Shown one piece after another: positions 45,746 through 57,518 of a stretch of DNA of 64,000 nt (position 1 is its first letter; every line of letters begins with the position of its first letter). Source of the DNA: Diplodia intermedia (lineage: Eukaryota; Ascomycota; Dothideomycetes; Botryosphaeriales; Botryosphaeriaceae). The notes below the pieces were generated by a model that did not search any database, was not told where the DNA came from, and saw only the letters and a program-made list of their open reading frames with translations. Both the position numbers and the translations under genes were made by a program. The stretch is from the NCBI GenBank assembly GCA_021495925.1, contig JAKEKT010000049.1, forward strand, positions 205,037 through 269,036, in the 5' to 3' direction.

Positions 45746-46997
45746 GCGCCCTAGCGTTTGATCAACGCTAACACAACAGGTTCGACAAGTCTCGCCTCCA
45801 CAGCTGTCTCAGCTAGTTGGCGGTGAACGTCATAGTGGAAGTGAAAACAGCAAAAGATCAATAGCCTTCGGAAGTTTGGATGGAACTGAAGATGACTTGG
45901 TGCCTGGTGCCATTCGGCAAATTAACCCCATGGTAGATCTCAATTGAACCGGTCAACTTATGCATAAATGCGTGTCTCGCGTGCGATCTTCCTCTTTAGT
46001 GAAACCCAGATGGCCCGAGCTTGTCTAGAGGCTGTCGCTTCCTGGGCAGTGGTGGCAGCGTCCTCGCCTGTGACGTGTCTTCGGGCGTATGACCAGATGA
46101 TCGGCACTTGGCTGAAGATCAGCGTTCATCATCAGCTTTCAGCAGTCAACATATCACTTGTAAAACAATAGCGCAAGCCTCCTCGAATTTCTTTCTTTCC
46201 AATTTTTTTTTCTTCATGTGACATGCGTTGTATGCTAGATAGCCGGAGAAGTTGCCGCACAAGAAGGCCATTGATGCCAAGCTAATAAGTACTCACCGGT
46301 GCAGATCAACTCACACTCATCAAGCATGACGTTTCTCTTCCTTCTAAGTCGATTTAAATTGAGCCCAAGTTCTGTAAGCCTGCGGGAGGCCATGTAAATG
46401 TAAGGATTATACCCTTACCCACTGCACCATGCGTATGCAGGCCCTCCGGGGGCTAAAAGAGGTACTGGAATAAACCCAATTAGAGTTTATTCTGGCATGG
46501 CAGGCTAATATATCTTCGTGCCCTGACAGTAATTCTCGCCCCGAGGATCTTGCCATCGTTATTGGAGACCTAATCATCCTTTTTTGCCTACATGATGGAT
46601 GGCAAGCTTGACCTGGTTTATGTTTCAACTTAATAGTAGCCGGTGGCTGACGGCTGTCATAGGTAAGACACGGTGGCCCTTTTTTTATATACAAAGGAAT
46701 GAAGTAATTGTTTGATACGTCAAAGTGTGGTCTAACAACTTTGTGATTGTGTGGGGCGCTGCGCAAACAATGGAACGCAGCTTGTACGGCGAAAGCAAGG
46801 ACTGGTTGCATGCGATTGACAGAGCGGGAGGAAGAAAGAGAGGGGTTTGAGGGGTTTCGCCTGTTTTGGAGGCCGGCGGGCATTGTATCGTAGCTTGTCG
46901 CTGAGAAGCGAGCAAACGCGGGGGAAGTATTCAAAATCAATGCTCCGCGGGTACTCCGAGACGCTCGGCCTGGTAGGCAAAGAAATTCCCCGAAAAC
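45746..46997. other. Intergenic region
   Basis: 1.25 kb, more AT-rich than its surroundings, with T-runs at ~46204 and ~46679. No gene supported. An A-box-like sequence near 46420 on the minus strand lacks a partner B-box. Confidence 0.45.
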
Positions 46998-48030
46998 ATG
47001 ATGATGGAAGAAGAACCGAAAAAGAGATATACTGCCGAGCCCTCCTTCATGGGGGTTCCAGTGGAGGTGCGAGATATTGTTTACGGCTTTTGTTTTCTCA
47101 ACTGCCTTAAGTCAGCACCTCCGAAAGTTAGACGGATGTATGACTGTCCGAGCGTAAAATGGATCCTTGGGCATTCTGACTATCAAAATCTTGGCCGCGT
47201 CAGCAAGCAGGTTCGCGCCGAAGTCCGACGACAGGCGCTGAACGAGTGCGGGGCTGTGAAATTTGTACGGGTCATCTTTCAAAATGGGATTCCGTCCAGA
47301 ATACTTGGAAGTTGTTTGATCCCTCGCTCTCAGCTCAGATTTGGTCATTTTTTGAATGAGCAATCACGCCCAATCTACGAAGACATACGGTACCTACAGA
47401 TCACTTTTGAGCTTTCTTGGTCAGATTTCAATATCGATAGACGAAGTTGCAGGTTACCAGAAGCTATCGGACAGAGCATTGAGCAAGTCTCACGACCTCA
47501 GATTCTACCGAAGCTGAAAGAGCTCACCATCGGGGTCATATACGTGAGACCGCCAGCACGTGTGCCATACACGGATTTGGACAGCCTGATGGACATAAGA
47601 CCCACTAAAATCCACACGCCAATCACGCTAAGGAAGATCTTATTAGTCGGGGAGGGAAGGAGTTTATACCCCGTTCTTGAGCTAAGGGAACAAGTAGATG
47701 TGTTCAGACCCAAGACCGGCAATTGGCAGATCGGGGTATCTCGGACTCCAAGGGACCGTCGATTCTGGTAAGTGCATGATCAAACTGAGAAAGATAAAAT
47801 ATTTGCTAACGAAGGGTTATTGAATGAGGACATGGCTGTTTACATTCGACCGCGAAAAGTGGCTTAGCCATGAGGACATGTCTTACTTCAAGGCATATCA
47901 AACTCTCAAGCGACTCTACGAGCGATGGTGCGCATCTGGAAGACCAGAATATATGCCTGGTCTTGACGGTAATTCACCTAGACGCCTGGATATGGTGAAG
48001 TGGTTGGAGGAAGCGTGCAAAGGTTGTTGA
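46998..48030 (+). CDS. LPREVRN (F-box/2EXR-like) fungal protein 2, 323 aa
   Basis: Two exons, 46998-47767 and 47829-48030 (61-bp intron with GCTAAC branch site); spliced frame 324 codons. Residues 17-35 read FMGVPVEVRDIVYGFCFLN, a divergent form of the LPREVRN motif. The second half ends YQTLKRLYERWCASGRPEYM, matching the RW..GKP tail of the other two family members here. Three tandem ATGs open the frame (MMMEEEPKKRY) and the first is chosen. Codon use is less GC-biased than in neighbours, so it may be weakly expressed or younger. Function unknown; possibly substrate-recognition F-box-like. Confidence 0.75.
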
Positions 48031-48515
48031 AGGCGGGTTGAGCGCGCAGGTTGTCGAACAAGCGGGCGATTGATGTAAATTCCAAATGCGTATGTCCTGT
48101 TAGTACATAAAGGTGAATTTCCAAGCAAGTTTGGCATAAGGTGAAGGAATGGCGTCGAAGTGTTTGTGAGAATGGCGCATGAGGGAGGGTCCGTGCACGA
48201 ATAGATCCTCGACTCCAGATCCAACCCGCCCGATTCTGGCTCAAGGATGCCTGATTTGGTCATCAGATAGCTCGTTATCTCTTGGGTAAAGCGTTTCTGG
48301 AAGACTGGCATGTGAGCCTTCAAGTCTTGTTTGAGAGGCAAAGCGTAGAAAATGTAGCGGCAACTTTGCGTGGACGGTGTGTTAACCCATCACGGAATAT
48401 CTGACATTCACTGATCGGTTCAAGCCCTTTGAGCCTGCCGGCAGCACCTCATCCTCCTTTCCTCTTCAACCCCTTCAACCCCACAGCCTTACCAACGCCC
48501 ATCCAACCAACCAAC
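48031..48515. other. Short tandem intergenic region
   Basis: 485 bp between two same-strand LPREVRN genes. Pyrimidine-rich just before the second ATG. A chance B-box-like GGTTCAAGCCC at 48417 has no tRNA fold. Confidence 0.5.
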
Positions 48516-49944
48516 ATGCCCGACAAACCTTCCGCCCTCCGCAAGGCCAGGCGCAAGCTCAGCGCGCTGGCCAAGCACGACAAGACCTCCAGCCGCAGCG
48601 CTGCCGCCCCGCCCTCGCCCTTCCTCCAGCTGCCGCGCGAGATCCGCAACATCATCTACGACTTCGCCATCGAGTCCTGCGCCAGCGCGCGCGAACACGT
48701 CACCGCCGACCCGCGCTTCACCGACCAGCCGCTCTACGAGACGGTCACGGCGGGCCTCAGCCCGCCCGCCACGCCGCGCCGCCGCCTGCTCGAGCGCCTG
48801 CACCTCCTCCACCGCGGCTCGCCATCGTCGCTCGAGCGCGAGGCGCGCGCCCGCCTCACCGTCCAGCAGCGCGGCTCGCCGGTGAACCTGCTCCTCACCT
48901 GCCGCCAGCTCTCGGCCGAGTTCTCCGAGGCGCTGCACCTGCGCTGCAGGCTGGTCGGCACCGTCCGCCGCCGCCCCGACCAACCTGTCGACGGCGAGGC
49001 CGCGAGCTTCGACGCATCGGAAATCCTCGGCGTGCGCTGCCGCTTGCCCCGGAACTTCTTCTCCTCCTCCTCCCCGGACGCGGGCATTAATGACGGCGTC
49101 GGCAGCGGCTTGGATCTGCGCCACGTCCGCAACTGGGAGGTCCAGCTCGACCTCCTCCCCCTCCTCCTCCCCGCCGACGATCACAACCGCCCGATGCTGC
49201 CGCCGCTGCTGCGGGAGGACGACGTCGCCAACGTCGCGGCGACGCTGGGCCGCGCGCTCGCGTTGCTGCCGGCATGCCGCGAGCTGACGCTGCGCGTGGC
49301 GCTCCGCGACGACGAGATCCTCGGGCTGCGTGGAATCGTGCGCCGCAACTCGTACGCGGGCGTCGTCGCGCGGTTGTTCCGGCCCTTTTTCGAGCAGCTG
49401 CGGCTGCCGGACCGGCCGCACGGCGTGCAGACGCTGAACAAGATCCTGACGGTGGGCTTCGGCGCGCGGCGGGATCCCGCGACCGCGAGGCAGGCGTTTG
49501 CGGTGCGGAGGCGGGTGGAGCGGTGGAGCGACGGCGCGGCGGGGGAGATGATGAGGGTCGTGTCGGATGACGAGAGGGATCTCGAGTACATGTGAGTTTG
49601 CCGTTTGATTGATTGCCCCCTCCCTCTGAGAGAATGTTGCGACCCGCTGATGCAAGCACGCTCTGGCCAGCGCGTTTTACAACGACAGCATGAAGAACGG
49701 GTACCTGTGGGTTCAGACGCAGTTCCATCCTTACGTCGGCTTCGGCCGTCCCGGATCTTACCGGGCCACCGTGGCTGCGATGGATTACGGCTACAGGAAG
49801 TGGGTGGAGATGGGTAAACCGCGGTGGGACCAGACACTGGAGCACAGGCAGGTCGCTGGGCGCTGGGCTATGTATCGGACGTGGAACGAGTATCTCTGGG
49901 AGCAGATAGTTGCCGCGGCTGCGGAGGCGTGCGGGTTCTATTGA
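48516..49944 (+). CDS. LPREVRN (F-box/2EXR-like) fungal protein 3, 449 aa
   Basis: Two exons, 48516-49591 and 49671-49944; spliced frame 450 codons. First ATG used is MPDKPSALRK. Motif at ~36-54: FLQLPREIRNIIYDFAIES. LRHVRNWEVQLDLL matches the same block in the gene at 35822, and the second exon gives GYRKWVEMGKPRWDQTLEHR. Its intron is phase 2 and lies before the same tail as in the neighbouring gene at 46998, which points to common descent. Rich in Arg/Leu and very GC-rich. No catalytic motif; function unknown. Confidence 0.8.
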
Positions 49945-50441
49945 GGCGTACGGATAGCCTTATGGTGGGGCCCATGTCACTGTTCGTGGTCTGAAATTGC
50001 TGTTGTCCCTGTCTTCCAGTCGAGGCGATGACTTTCGTTTCACTTCCATAGATAGACAAGAAGAAATGAGGAATTGTTTGCTTAGCGAAAAAAAAAAAAC
50101 AAAAAAACTGAAGCTGCTCCAGCCAGGAGTTGAACTCCCGAACTGCCAGCACTACACAGCCGCGCTACATGGGCAAGACCCCGCAAGATTCCCTAAGCTG
50201 GCCATGCAGCACCACCAAGCTCACGACCATGTGCAATGCCATGAGTGGGGACCGCTACAGAAAGGTGACACGAAGGACCATCGCCTTTTTTGGGTATCCG
50301 TACGCTTTAACCCACAAGCGTTGCCTAGGAGTCGTGGTCGAAACCAGTGAGCCACGTAACCGTCATTAGCTGGATGATAGCAAAGGAGGTGGCAGGATTG
50401 AACCATATAGCCCACCCCACGCCAAACCCGGAGGCTCCACC
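49945..50441. other. Convergent intergenic region with tRNA-like traces
   Basis: About 0.5 kb between two convergent genes. Holds an A-rich tract at 50088-50107, a possible Pol III-type remnant at ~50126-50167 (minus strand) and a GGTTCAATCC motif near 50395-50405 (minus strand). No gene. Confidence 0.45.
50108..50170 (-). other. Possible degenerate tRNA-like / Pol III module
   Basis: Minus strand shows an A-box-like TAGCGCGGCTGTG with a four-pair D-stem (GCGC with GTGC), a B-box-like AGTTCAACTCC matching 10 of 11 consensus positions, and T-runs 19 bp further on. No anticodon arm or closing acceptor stem could be found, so it is not an intact tRNA. Confidence 0.25.
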
Positions 50442-51748
50442 CTAAACCTTCCTCGGCTTGATCGGCTGGACGTGCTGCACGTCGTCGATGTAGCCGGCGG
50501 CCTTGACCAGCGGGATATCGAAAGTCGTCATCTCCGAGTGCCACTGCTGCTGGCCGGCAAACTCGAAGATCATGTTGGCGGGGAAGCCGACGTCGAACGG
50601 CACGGCGTCCTCGATCTCCTTGATCTCCTCCCTGGTCAGCTCGAGGCCCAGGGCCTCGATGTTGCTCTTGATGTGGCTGAGCTTGCGGCCGCCGACGATG
50701 GGGAAGACGTAGGGGGCCTTGTGCATGACGTAGGCGAGGGCGACGCTGGTGATGAGGGTGCCCTTGGCCTTGGCCACGCGCTCCAGCGCCACCGTCACCT
50801 TCTTCGCGTTCTCGCTCTGCGGCCGCAGCTTGCGCCCGTCCGACTGCGCAAAGTCCTCGGCCGACTTGAAGGCGCCGCCGCCCAGCGCGCCCCACGGCGC
50901 CAGCGCCATGCCCTCGTCGCGCGCCATGGGCAGGATGTCGCGCTCGAAGTCGCGGTCCGCCGCGCTCCACCGGCCCTGGTAGACGGAGAACTGCGTCAGG
51001 GCGTGGTCCCGGGCGTCTGATACGTTAGCTGCTGCATGCAGAGAGACGTGGAAAGGGGAAGGCAAAACGCACATTGGTTGGCCTTGCTGACGATCCAGGC
51101 GGCGGCGTCGGAGATGCCCAGGTAGGTGACCTTGCCGGACTGGACGAGGTGGTGCAGGCTCTGCATGACCTCGGGGATGGAGGTCGAAAAGTCCCACCAG
51201 TGCAGGTACAGCACGTCGATGTAGTCGGTCTGCAGCTTCTTCAGGCTGGCGGCGACCGAGGCCTTGAGGCTCTTGGAGTGGTTGCCCTGGAAGTTGATCC
51301 TGATGGTCTCGCCGCCCTTGCCGGACGGATAGCATGTGGTGAACTTGGTGGCCAGGACAATCTGGTCGCGGTTGTTGCGCGCCTTCATCCACTCGCCGAG
51401 CCATTCCTCGCTCTCTTCGCCCTGGTCTTGGCTTGGTCAGCTCCGCGTCCTGGAGGATTCGCACAGCGCCACTCACAGTTGTTTGCGGTATCTGCACGTC
51501 TTTGTCAGTGTTTGATCTTCCATGGGCTACGGAGATGACGGACCAATAAAGTTGCCGCCGTTTTCGAAGAAGTAGTCGAGCATCTCAAAGGCCGTCTCCT
51601 TGTTGCACTCGCCCATGAAGCTCTTCCAGGCATCGCCAAAGTTCATGGCACCCAGGCAAAGGGGCGACACCCTCACGCCGGCGGTGGGAGAGAGGATGCG
51701 GTGGTAGCCAAGAGCCGTCTTGGGCGCGGGAGGAGGGGGGAAGGCCAT
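50442..51748 (-). CDS. Aldo/keto reductase (aryl-alcohol dehydrogenase / NorB-like), 382 aa
   Basis: Four exons: 51748-51544, 51491-51477 (only 15 nt), 51426-51073 and 51016-50442; introns 52, 50 and 56 bp; spliced frame 383 codons. Opening MAFPPPPAPKTALGYHRILS and LCLGAMNFGDAWKSFMG are typical of fungal AAD/norsolorinic-acid-reductase-like enzymes. The catalytic tetrad is present: Asp69 and Tyr74 (FIDTANNYQ), Lys101 (ATKF) and His149 (YLHWWDF). It should reduce aldehydes or ketones with NADPH in the cytosol; the actual substrate is unknown and no toxin cluster surrounds it. The 15-nt exon encodes most of the D-x4-Y active-site loop, so skipping it would remove the catalytic aspartate. Confidence 0.93.
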
Positions 51749-52744
51749 TGTTGTCGAAGTAGTCGGAGGAAGTGCAAGTGGAAGACTGGAGAGCGGGGAA
51801 TGATGGCCGAGGTCATTCCCCAAGGGAGCATTATATACACAAAAGCATCCAAGGAGATAAGTGAGGGGCATCATTCCAGACCCCGTCTTGTCCACGCTAA
51901 GCCCGCTTAATTCCGCGGCCCGCACCCCCTCTCCCCGCTTCCGCATCCTTCAACCCACACCAGCGTGGCGCCATTGGATGCTGATTACGCGACCCGGACC
52001 GTTGTCTCAGTCTTACCGCTTGTTGTGTGTGAATGCTTACGCAGCTCATTCCCTTTGCGCTGCTGCTTGCGTTGTGATGCCGCCGGGTCTTGACGCCTCG
52101 AGGTAGCCACTGGTGTCTTCGTCACTAACCCCGACAATCGTCGTAATTACGCATTGAAGCATCTCGGAAAAACAACACCAGGAGCAAAGGAACGAACGCT
52201 TGTCAATCTCATTTATTATCCGCAGTCTTAGTCATTACTTCCGATTGTCGCGCCGTAGATGTACGCGTGATGAGCACTTGATCATGCCTCCTCGAGGAAA
52301 TAACGAGCAGAAGCAAGAAAATGGAAACAAGAAAAACGACCACCCAATTTTTTTTAATGCCTTCCCACTCGCGTCCTCAAAGGGACGAGACCGCCGCTGC
52401 CAATCGTAGCTGAAAAGGAGAAAACATGGTACAAAAAACGCGCAGGAAATCAGAGCAGATGCAGGAAATCAATCGTGAGAGAGACCATCATTACTGCACG
52501 CTTGCTTTGCACCGCGTATGACGCACGCACGCACGCACGAGAGAGGACGAAAGGGAAGATGCAGATGAACAGACATCTCAAACGCCGTGAAATGCAAGAA
52601 AAAGACCGACTTACCCCAGAGATGAACGGGCCAGACGCGAAGAAAGAGAGGAAGAAAAACCCAAGGGAACTATAGCACAAACCCATCGTCAGGAGCAGCC
52701 GTCACAAGGCGCGACGAAGCGCCCCTCAACGTCTCTCAATCAAG
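51749..52744. other. Intergenic region
   Basis: 1 kb between the reductase start and the YVC1 stop codon. Contains a short ACGC repeat at ~52520-52540. No gene supported. Confidence 0.45.
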
Positions 52745-55700
52745 TCAGATCGACGACCTCGACGAGTCTACGTCGCTCTCATGCTCCTCTTCCTCAATCC
52801 TTCTGATCGAGGACCTATCATCGTCATCGTCATCGTCATCGACATGGCCTCCTCTATCATGGATGGCCGTCGAAACCGTTCCCGCGGTTCCCGTGCTCCC
52901 GCCGCCCGCCGAGCTGGCCCCGGGCGTCCTCGACCCGGTGTTCACAGGCGTTTTCGTGCCCTTACCCTTTCCCTTGCTGCCCTTCTTGTTGCCGTTTTCT
53001 GCAGAAGACTGCTGCTGCGGCGGCGTCGTCGTCGTCCTGAGGCCGCGGACCTCCTTCAGCACTTCCTTGAAGCTCTCCTCCAGCGTGTTCATGCGCGCCA
53101 GCAGGATCCTGTTCGTGCGCGAGCGGTCCTCCTCCGACTCGTCTTCTTCGTCTTGGTCGTCGTCGTCGTTCGACGCCACCTCGCGACGCTTCTGCTTGAA
53201 CCGGCGCGCCCCCATCGCCGCCATCTCCATCTGTGTCGAGAAGCTGGCGGATAGGCCTTGCAGCCCGGGCATTTCCGGACGGGGCCGGTTGTCGCCGAGG
53301 TCGGAGGCGAGGTCGAGGGCGAGAGCGTTGAAGGACGGGTCACGGTTGCCGGAGCGGGGTGGGCGCGGCAGCTTTGCGAAGCCGATGCCGAGGAGGTTGG
53401 ACTGAGACATGTTGTTGCGCGGCGAAAGGGTCGAGCGGCTGCCGGTAGGACGCTTCGGAGTCGCCTTGGTCATGGGGGTTGCCGCGCCGCTGCGGTGGGC
53501 CGTGGATGGGCGCTTGGCCGGCGACGACGTAGAGTTCGAGTCGTGGTCCGTCTCGAAATCGTTCTTTTCCGGTTTGAAGAAGACGGTGTTGGTAGAGATG
53601 TTGCGCTGGTGGTGCCGGCGCTGGTCTTGGCCTGAAGACGATGGTTTCGGTAGAGGCGGCAGCGGATCACGGATTCTCGACGAGACTGAGCCAGGAACGA
53701 GGGGAGTATGCGATTTTGTAGCAATCGGAGTCTTGTAGTACTCCTCGCCTCCGGACGACTCCTGAATCGTCTCGTATACCTTGTGAGAGCCCATGAGATG
53801 ATGAGGTCCGTCACGAAGTGACTGAGCCAGGGTAAGTCTATCGTCTTCGTTATCATCGTTCGTGAGAAGTTCGTCGTCGCCATCGGCATCCGTTTGCTGC
53901 GGTTGTTCGTCCAAGCTCATGAGACTGCCAGCAACAAACCCGCGGTCGTAGTGAGACAGGGCGGCATTTGTCGGAGTGACGTCTGGATCCGAGGCCACTG
54001 ATCTTGCCACGGGCTGAGTCCTGCGTGCAGGCCCCAGCCTGGAAGTTCTTGCCCGGCGCAGTCCTGGCCGTTTCGCTTGCTCCAACCGATCGAGAACGGA
54101 CCTGGGTTCTTCTTCGGGAGGCGAAGCTCCTCCCTCGTGACCCATGCCCTGCATCCAGTCGCGAACCACATTGCTGGACTTTCTCCTATCATCAACGCCA
54201 GCGGGGACAGGGTGGCGTGGAGTTGGGGTTGGTCCTCGGAAAGGCCGACGGAACACCTCATCGAGTGCACGATCCTTGTGGAATGTGGTGATAGACGGCT
54301 CGCGTAGACGTGTTCCTGGGCTGAAGAGGTCGCCGGCGCCGTGAAGGGTGAATGCCGCTGGCACCTTTGTCCGAGTACGTCCGCGTCGTTCTACCAGCTC
54401 CTCGGGCTGGAAGGCAGCCCGCGAGAGGATCAGCCGCTCGTAGGAGAAGATTGCAAAGAGAACCGGGAAGTGGGTGACTTTGATGAATTGACGGTTCATC
54501 TTCACGAATGACCGGAAAGGCATCATGTATCGTAGTGGTGTCAACAGCCATGCGATGATGTTGGTCGGTGCGATGTAGGAGAACAGGGCGTCCGATTTGA
54601 CCATCGAGATGGCATTCACCGCGAACAGGAACTGATGCTCTTCGTTTGCGTTCTGCACAACTGCCATGAATGACTATACAGAATCAGTAAACCAATCACG
54701 TTAGTGGGAACAAGGGTTTGGTGCTTGGAGCCGAGGTTTTTCTTTGAAGCGGACATGTATTCAGGCGGCGAAGCGCAAATATGACTTACATTCGTCAGAA
54801 CCTAGAAAGGGTGAAGGTTAGCACTGAGGGAGACATGTTCTCTTTTTTTTTTGGTGGAAGCTTACCGTGATCAGGATGGTAACAATCAGGAAGTGAGTAA
54901 TGAACAGGAAAAGCACAAGGACGGCTCTTCCCAGCACGTTGTAATGACCCCACATGTCCCATGCTGCTGGAGAGAAACCCATGAGTAGCTGGAAAAGCGC
55001 GTATGCTGCAGATCCGGCTGAACTGAGCCCGTCACCAAATGCCAGAGTAAAGGCCACGAAGAAACCACTACAAGTGATCACGATGAGGATAAGGATAGCC
55101 ATGAGGTCCATGGCCATCATCCGGAAGGCAATCAATAGCTGCGAAAAGTAGCGGTAGTGATCCAGGACAGAGAAGAGCCTGGGAAATAGCAGCACCGCCG
55201 TGGAAGCCAGAACGTCATAAGCCCAGCCTGCTACGTGGTTCTTGCGGACGTCGGGCATGAGAATGCCATACAATCTCAGGACGTAGTAGGCCATGAACAG
55301 GAGTAGAATGCCAAGGTCGAATGCGTTCCAAACGCTCAGGATATACAAGTTGAAGCCCTGCTCCGTGTAGGCGACGATTTCTTCTAGGAGGTACCTGGAT
55401 CATGTGTCAGGATCATCCACGTGTGTCTTAGGACGGCCACGCTGAGGAGGGCTAGGGGCGGACGGGAGTGCATACCCTGCGGACCAAAACCAAAACACCA
55501 CCTCTAGGGCCGTAATGTCAGTCGACTTGCCTGCAAGGACGGCCAAGAAAAGGCCAAGCATGACGGCAAACGAGCACGTGGAGAAGAGCTGTCTGTACCG
55601 CGGTACACGCAGGCGAGACAGCTTAAACAGGGAGGCCTCGCGCGGGTCGTACAAGGTCACTGTCCTACGAATCAACGAGGACGGCACAGGCTCAACGTCA

Positions 55701-56585
55701 TCCGCTTTGCGCGGCGAGCGCGTGTCATTATCCATGGTGCCATAGTTTGGCCCGCGAAGGACACTGCGCTTCGCCGGAGACCTATGCAGGCTGTCGGCGT
55801 ACGAGTGGAAAACAATAGTCCCGGACCATATAGCCTCCAGCTGCTGCACTACGAGGGGATGCGCGAGGAACCGCTTCGCTTGCGCGCGAATGGCGATTTC
55901 GACCGTCGAGATGCGGGCCAAGCGAGACTGCGTCATTGGCTTGGCCGGAACGGGCGTGAAGCCCTGCATGGGGTCGAAATCGTAGGAGAGTGCATCGATG
56001 AGCTCACGGGTCGAAAACTCCTTGAGCAGGCGCATGGCCAGCAGCTCGCAGATCAGGCTGCGGGTCCGCTCGACGCCCACATTGCCCGGGTTTGCCTCGC
56101 CCTGTTTCTGGAAGTTCAAGCAATTGGCGATCAAGGCGTACAGCGTGCCGCGCGAGAAGAGGGTTGCGCGAATTTCCTGCTGGATGGGCTTCACAAGGAA
56201 CTGGGAGACTTGCGGTGAGCGCAGCTGGTCCCAGGACAGGGTCGTCTCGCAGCGCTGGAGGACGAGCAGTCTTATGGAGTGCGTAATGTTGTAGATCGGG
56301 AGGCGGTCTGCGGGACAGAGCTACGGTCAGTATGCGCCGGTCGCACAGCCGGGCGCGAGACATACCGAGATGCTCGGCACTGAAGATGGGCAGCACAGGG
56401 TCGTGGTCGTCATCGTCCTCGCCTCCGGCGTCGTACTGGTCCTCCTCGTCGGAGCCATGGCGGTGCTCGCCGTCGAAGTAGCCGTCGGCGTTCCGTCCGT
56501 CGGCGCGCTGCACCAAGGGCGAGGCGTAGGGTGAACGTTCGGGTCGGCGGCGACCCTTTCGCGGCCGGAGAAGCGATGCGAGCAT
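52745..56585 (-). CDS. YVC1: YVC1-type TRP calcium channel of the vacuole, 1173 aa
   Basis: Five exons: 56585-56366, 56307-55476, 55394-54866, 54801-54790 (12 nt) and 54673-52745; spliced frame 1174 codons. The N-terminal cytosolic part has LPIYNITHSIRLLVLQRCET and FLVKPIQQEIRATLFSRGTL, both hallmarks of fungal Yvc1. Membrane segments follow (FSTCSFAVMLGLFLAVLAG, FDLGILLLFMAYYVLRLYG, AMDLMAILILIVITCSGFF), with a pore region (FGDGLSSAGSAAYALFQLLM) and a last helix LVLFLFITHFLIVTILI. The TRP-box-like stretch NSFMAVVQNANEEHQFLF comes next. Residues ~620-1173 are a disordered, acidic and Ser/Arg-rich tail. Yvc1 releases vacuolar Ca2+ upon osmotic or mechanical stress and is PtdIns(3,5)P2-gated. 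Yeast Yvc1 is 675 aa; the extra length is the tail. Confidence 0.93.
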
Positions 56586-57518
56586 GTATGGCCCTGGGCG
56601 CGCAAGTCGAGGCGGCGGGTGGAGGAGGAAGCGGGCGCGGGCGGGAGATTGTTTTGTTTATAGAGCGAGCGCCTTGGACCTTGGACCAAGGCTAGCGGGC
56701 AGAACTGGGATATGGGTGTGTCAGGTCATGGACGCGGCGCGCAGCTTCACATGGAGCTCGCGCGGCGCGGCTGGGTTTCAAATAGGCGCAGGCTCTCATC
56801 AATCCCGTACACCCTCTTGACGGCGCGCGGCACCTGATCATGCACGCTTCTCGCCCTTATCTTCGCGATGATGCACAGGAAATCGTCGCTGGTGGAGGCG
56901 CGCCGGCCAATCACGCGGGGGGCGCGCCCAGCAGCTAGACCGCCTCGACGGCGATTCACAAGATGCGCGGCAGGGGCCCATGCAGCTGCACGCTCGATGC
57001 TTCTGCTGACGGCTCTGCCGCACCAATGGCCGCCTGCGTGCGGCGCTTCGGCTGGCCGCCCTCGGAGCCAGCCCCCGACGGGCGGCCGCCTCTGCGCGCG
57101 GCGAGGCACAACGACCCTCCACGGCGCTATCCTGAACGCGTATAGCCCCGATCCCTGGGCAGTTGCAGCGGGTGCCGGCACGCAGATGCTGCTCCAACAA
57201 GGGCCCAGCAGCAGCCGGCCGTGGGCTTCAGCGGCCCCCGCAAGTCGGGTGCGTGTCCTTGGGGAGGCTGAAATTTGTACGTAGTATATCCACTACTGCG
57301 GAGACAAGGCTAGAATAATCGCTCTGCCCTGGTCATGCTCAGGGCCGATTGCGCGCAGATCCCTTGTGAAAACGCTGGAGGACGTATGCCAAGACTGTTA
57401 GCGTTTTTTGCACTAGGCCCCACTAGGGCGCACAGGCATTAACTTTCGCGCTGCTCTGCGCTGTGGATTTTTCTTTCGCAGTCCCGGCCACTCCCTCCAC
57501 CATCCACCATACACCAAC
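56586..57518. other. Divergent promoter region between YVC1 and URA2
   Basis: 933 bp, GC-rich, both promoters expected here. Frames on both strands have no motif. Pyrimidine-rich tract just before the URA2 ATG. Confidence 0.5.

Noticed and set aside
46385..46490. tRNA-like A-box on the minus strand (TGGTGCAGTGGGT)
   Set aside because: No B-box downstream and no cloverleaf.
48417..48427. GGTTCAAGCCC matching a tRNA B-box
   Set aside because: No pairing T-stem or A-box; lies in the leader of a protein gene.
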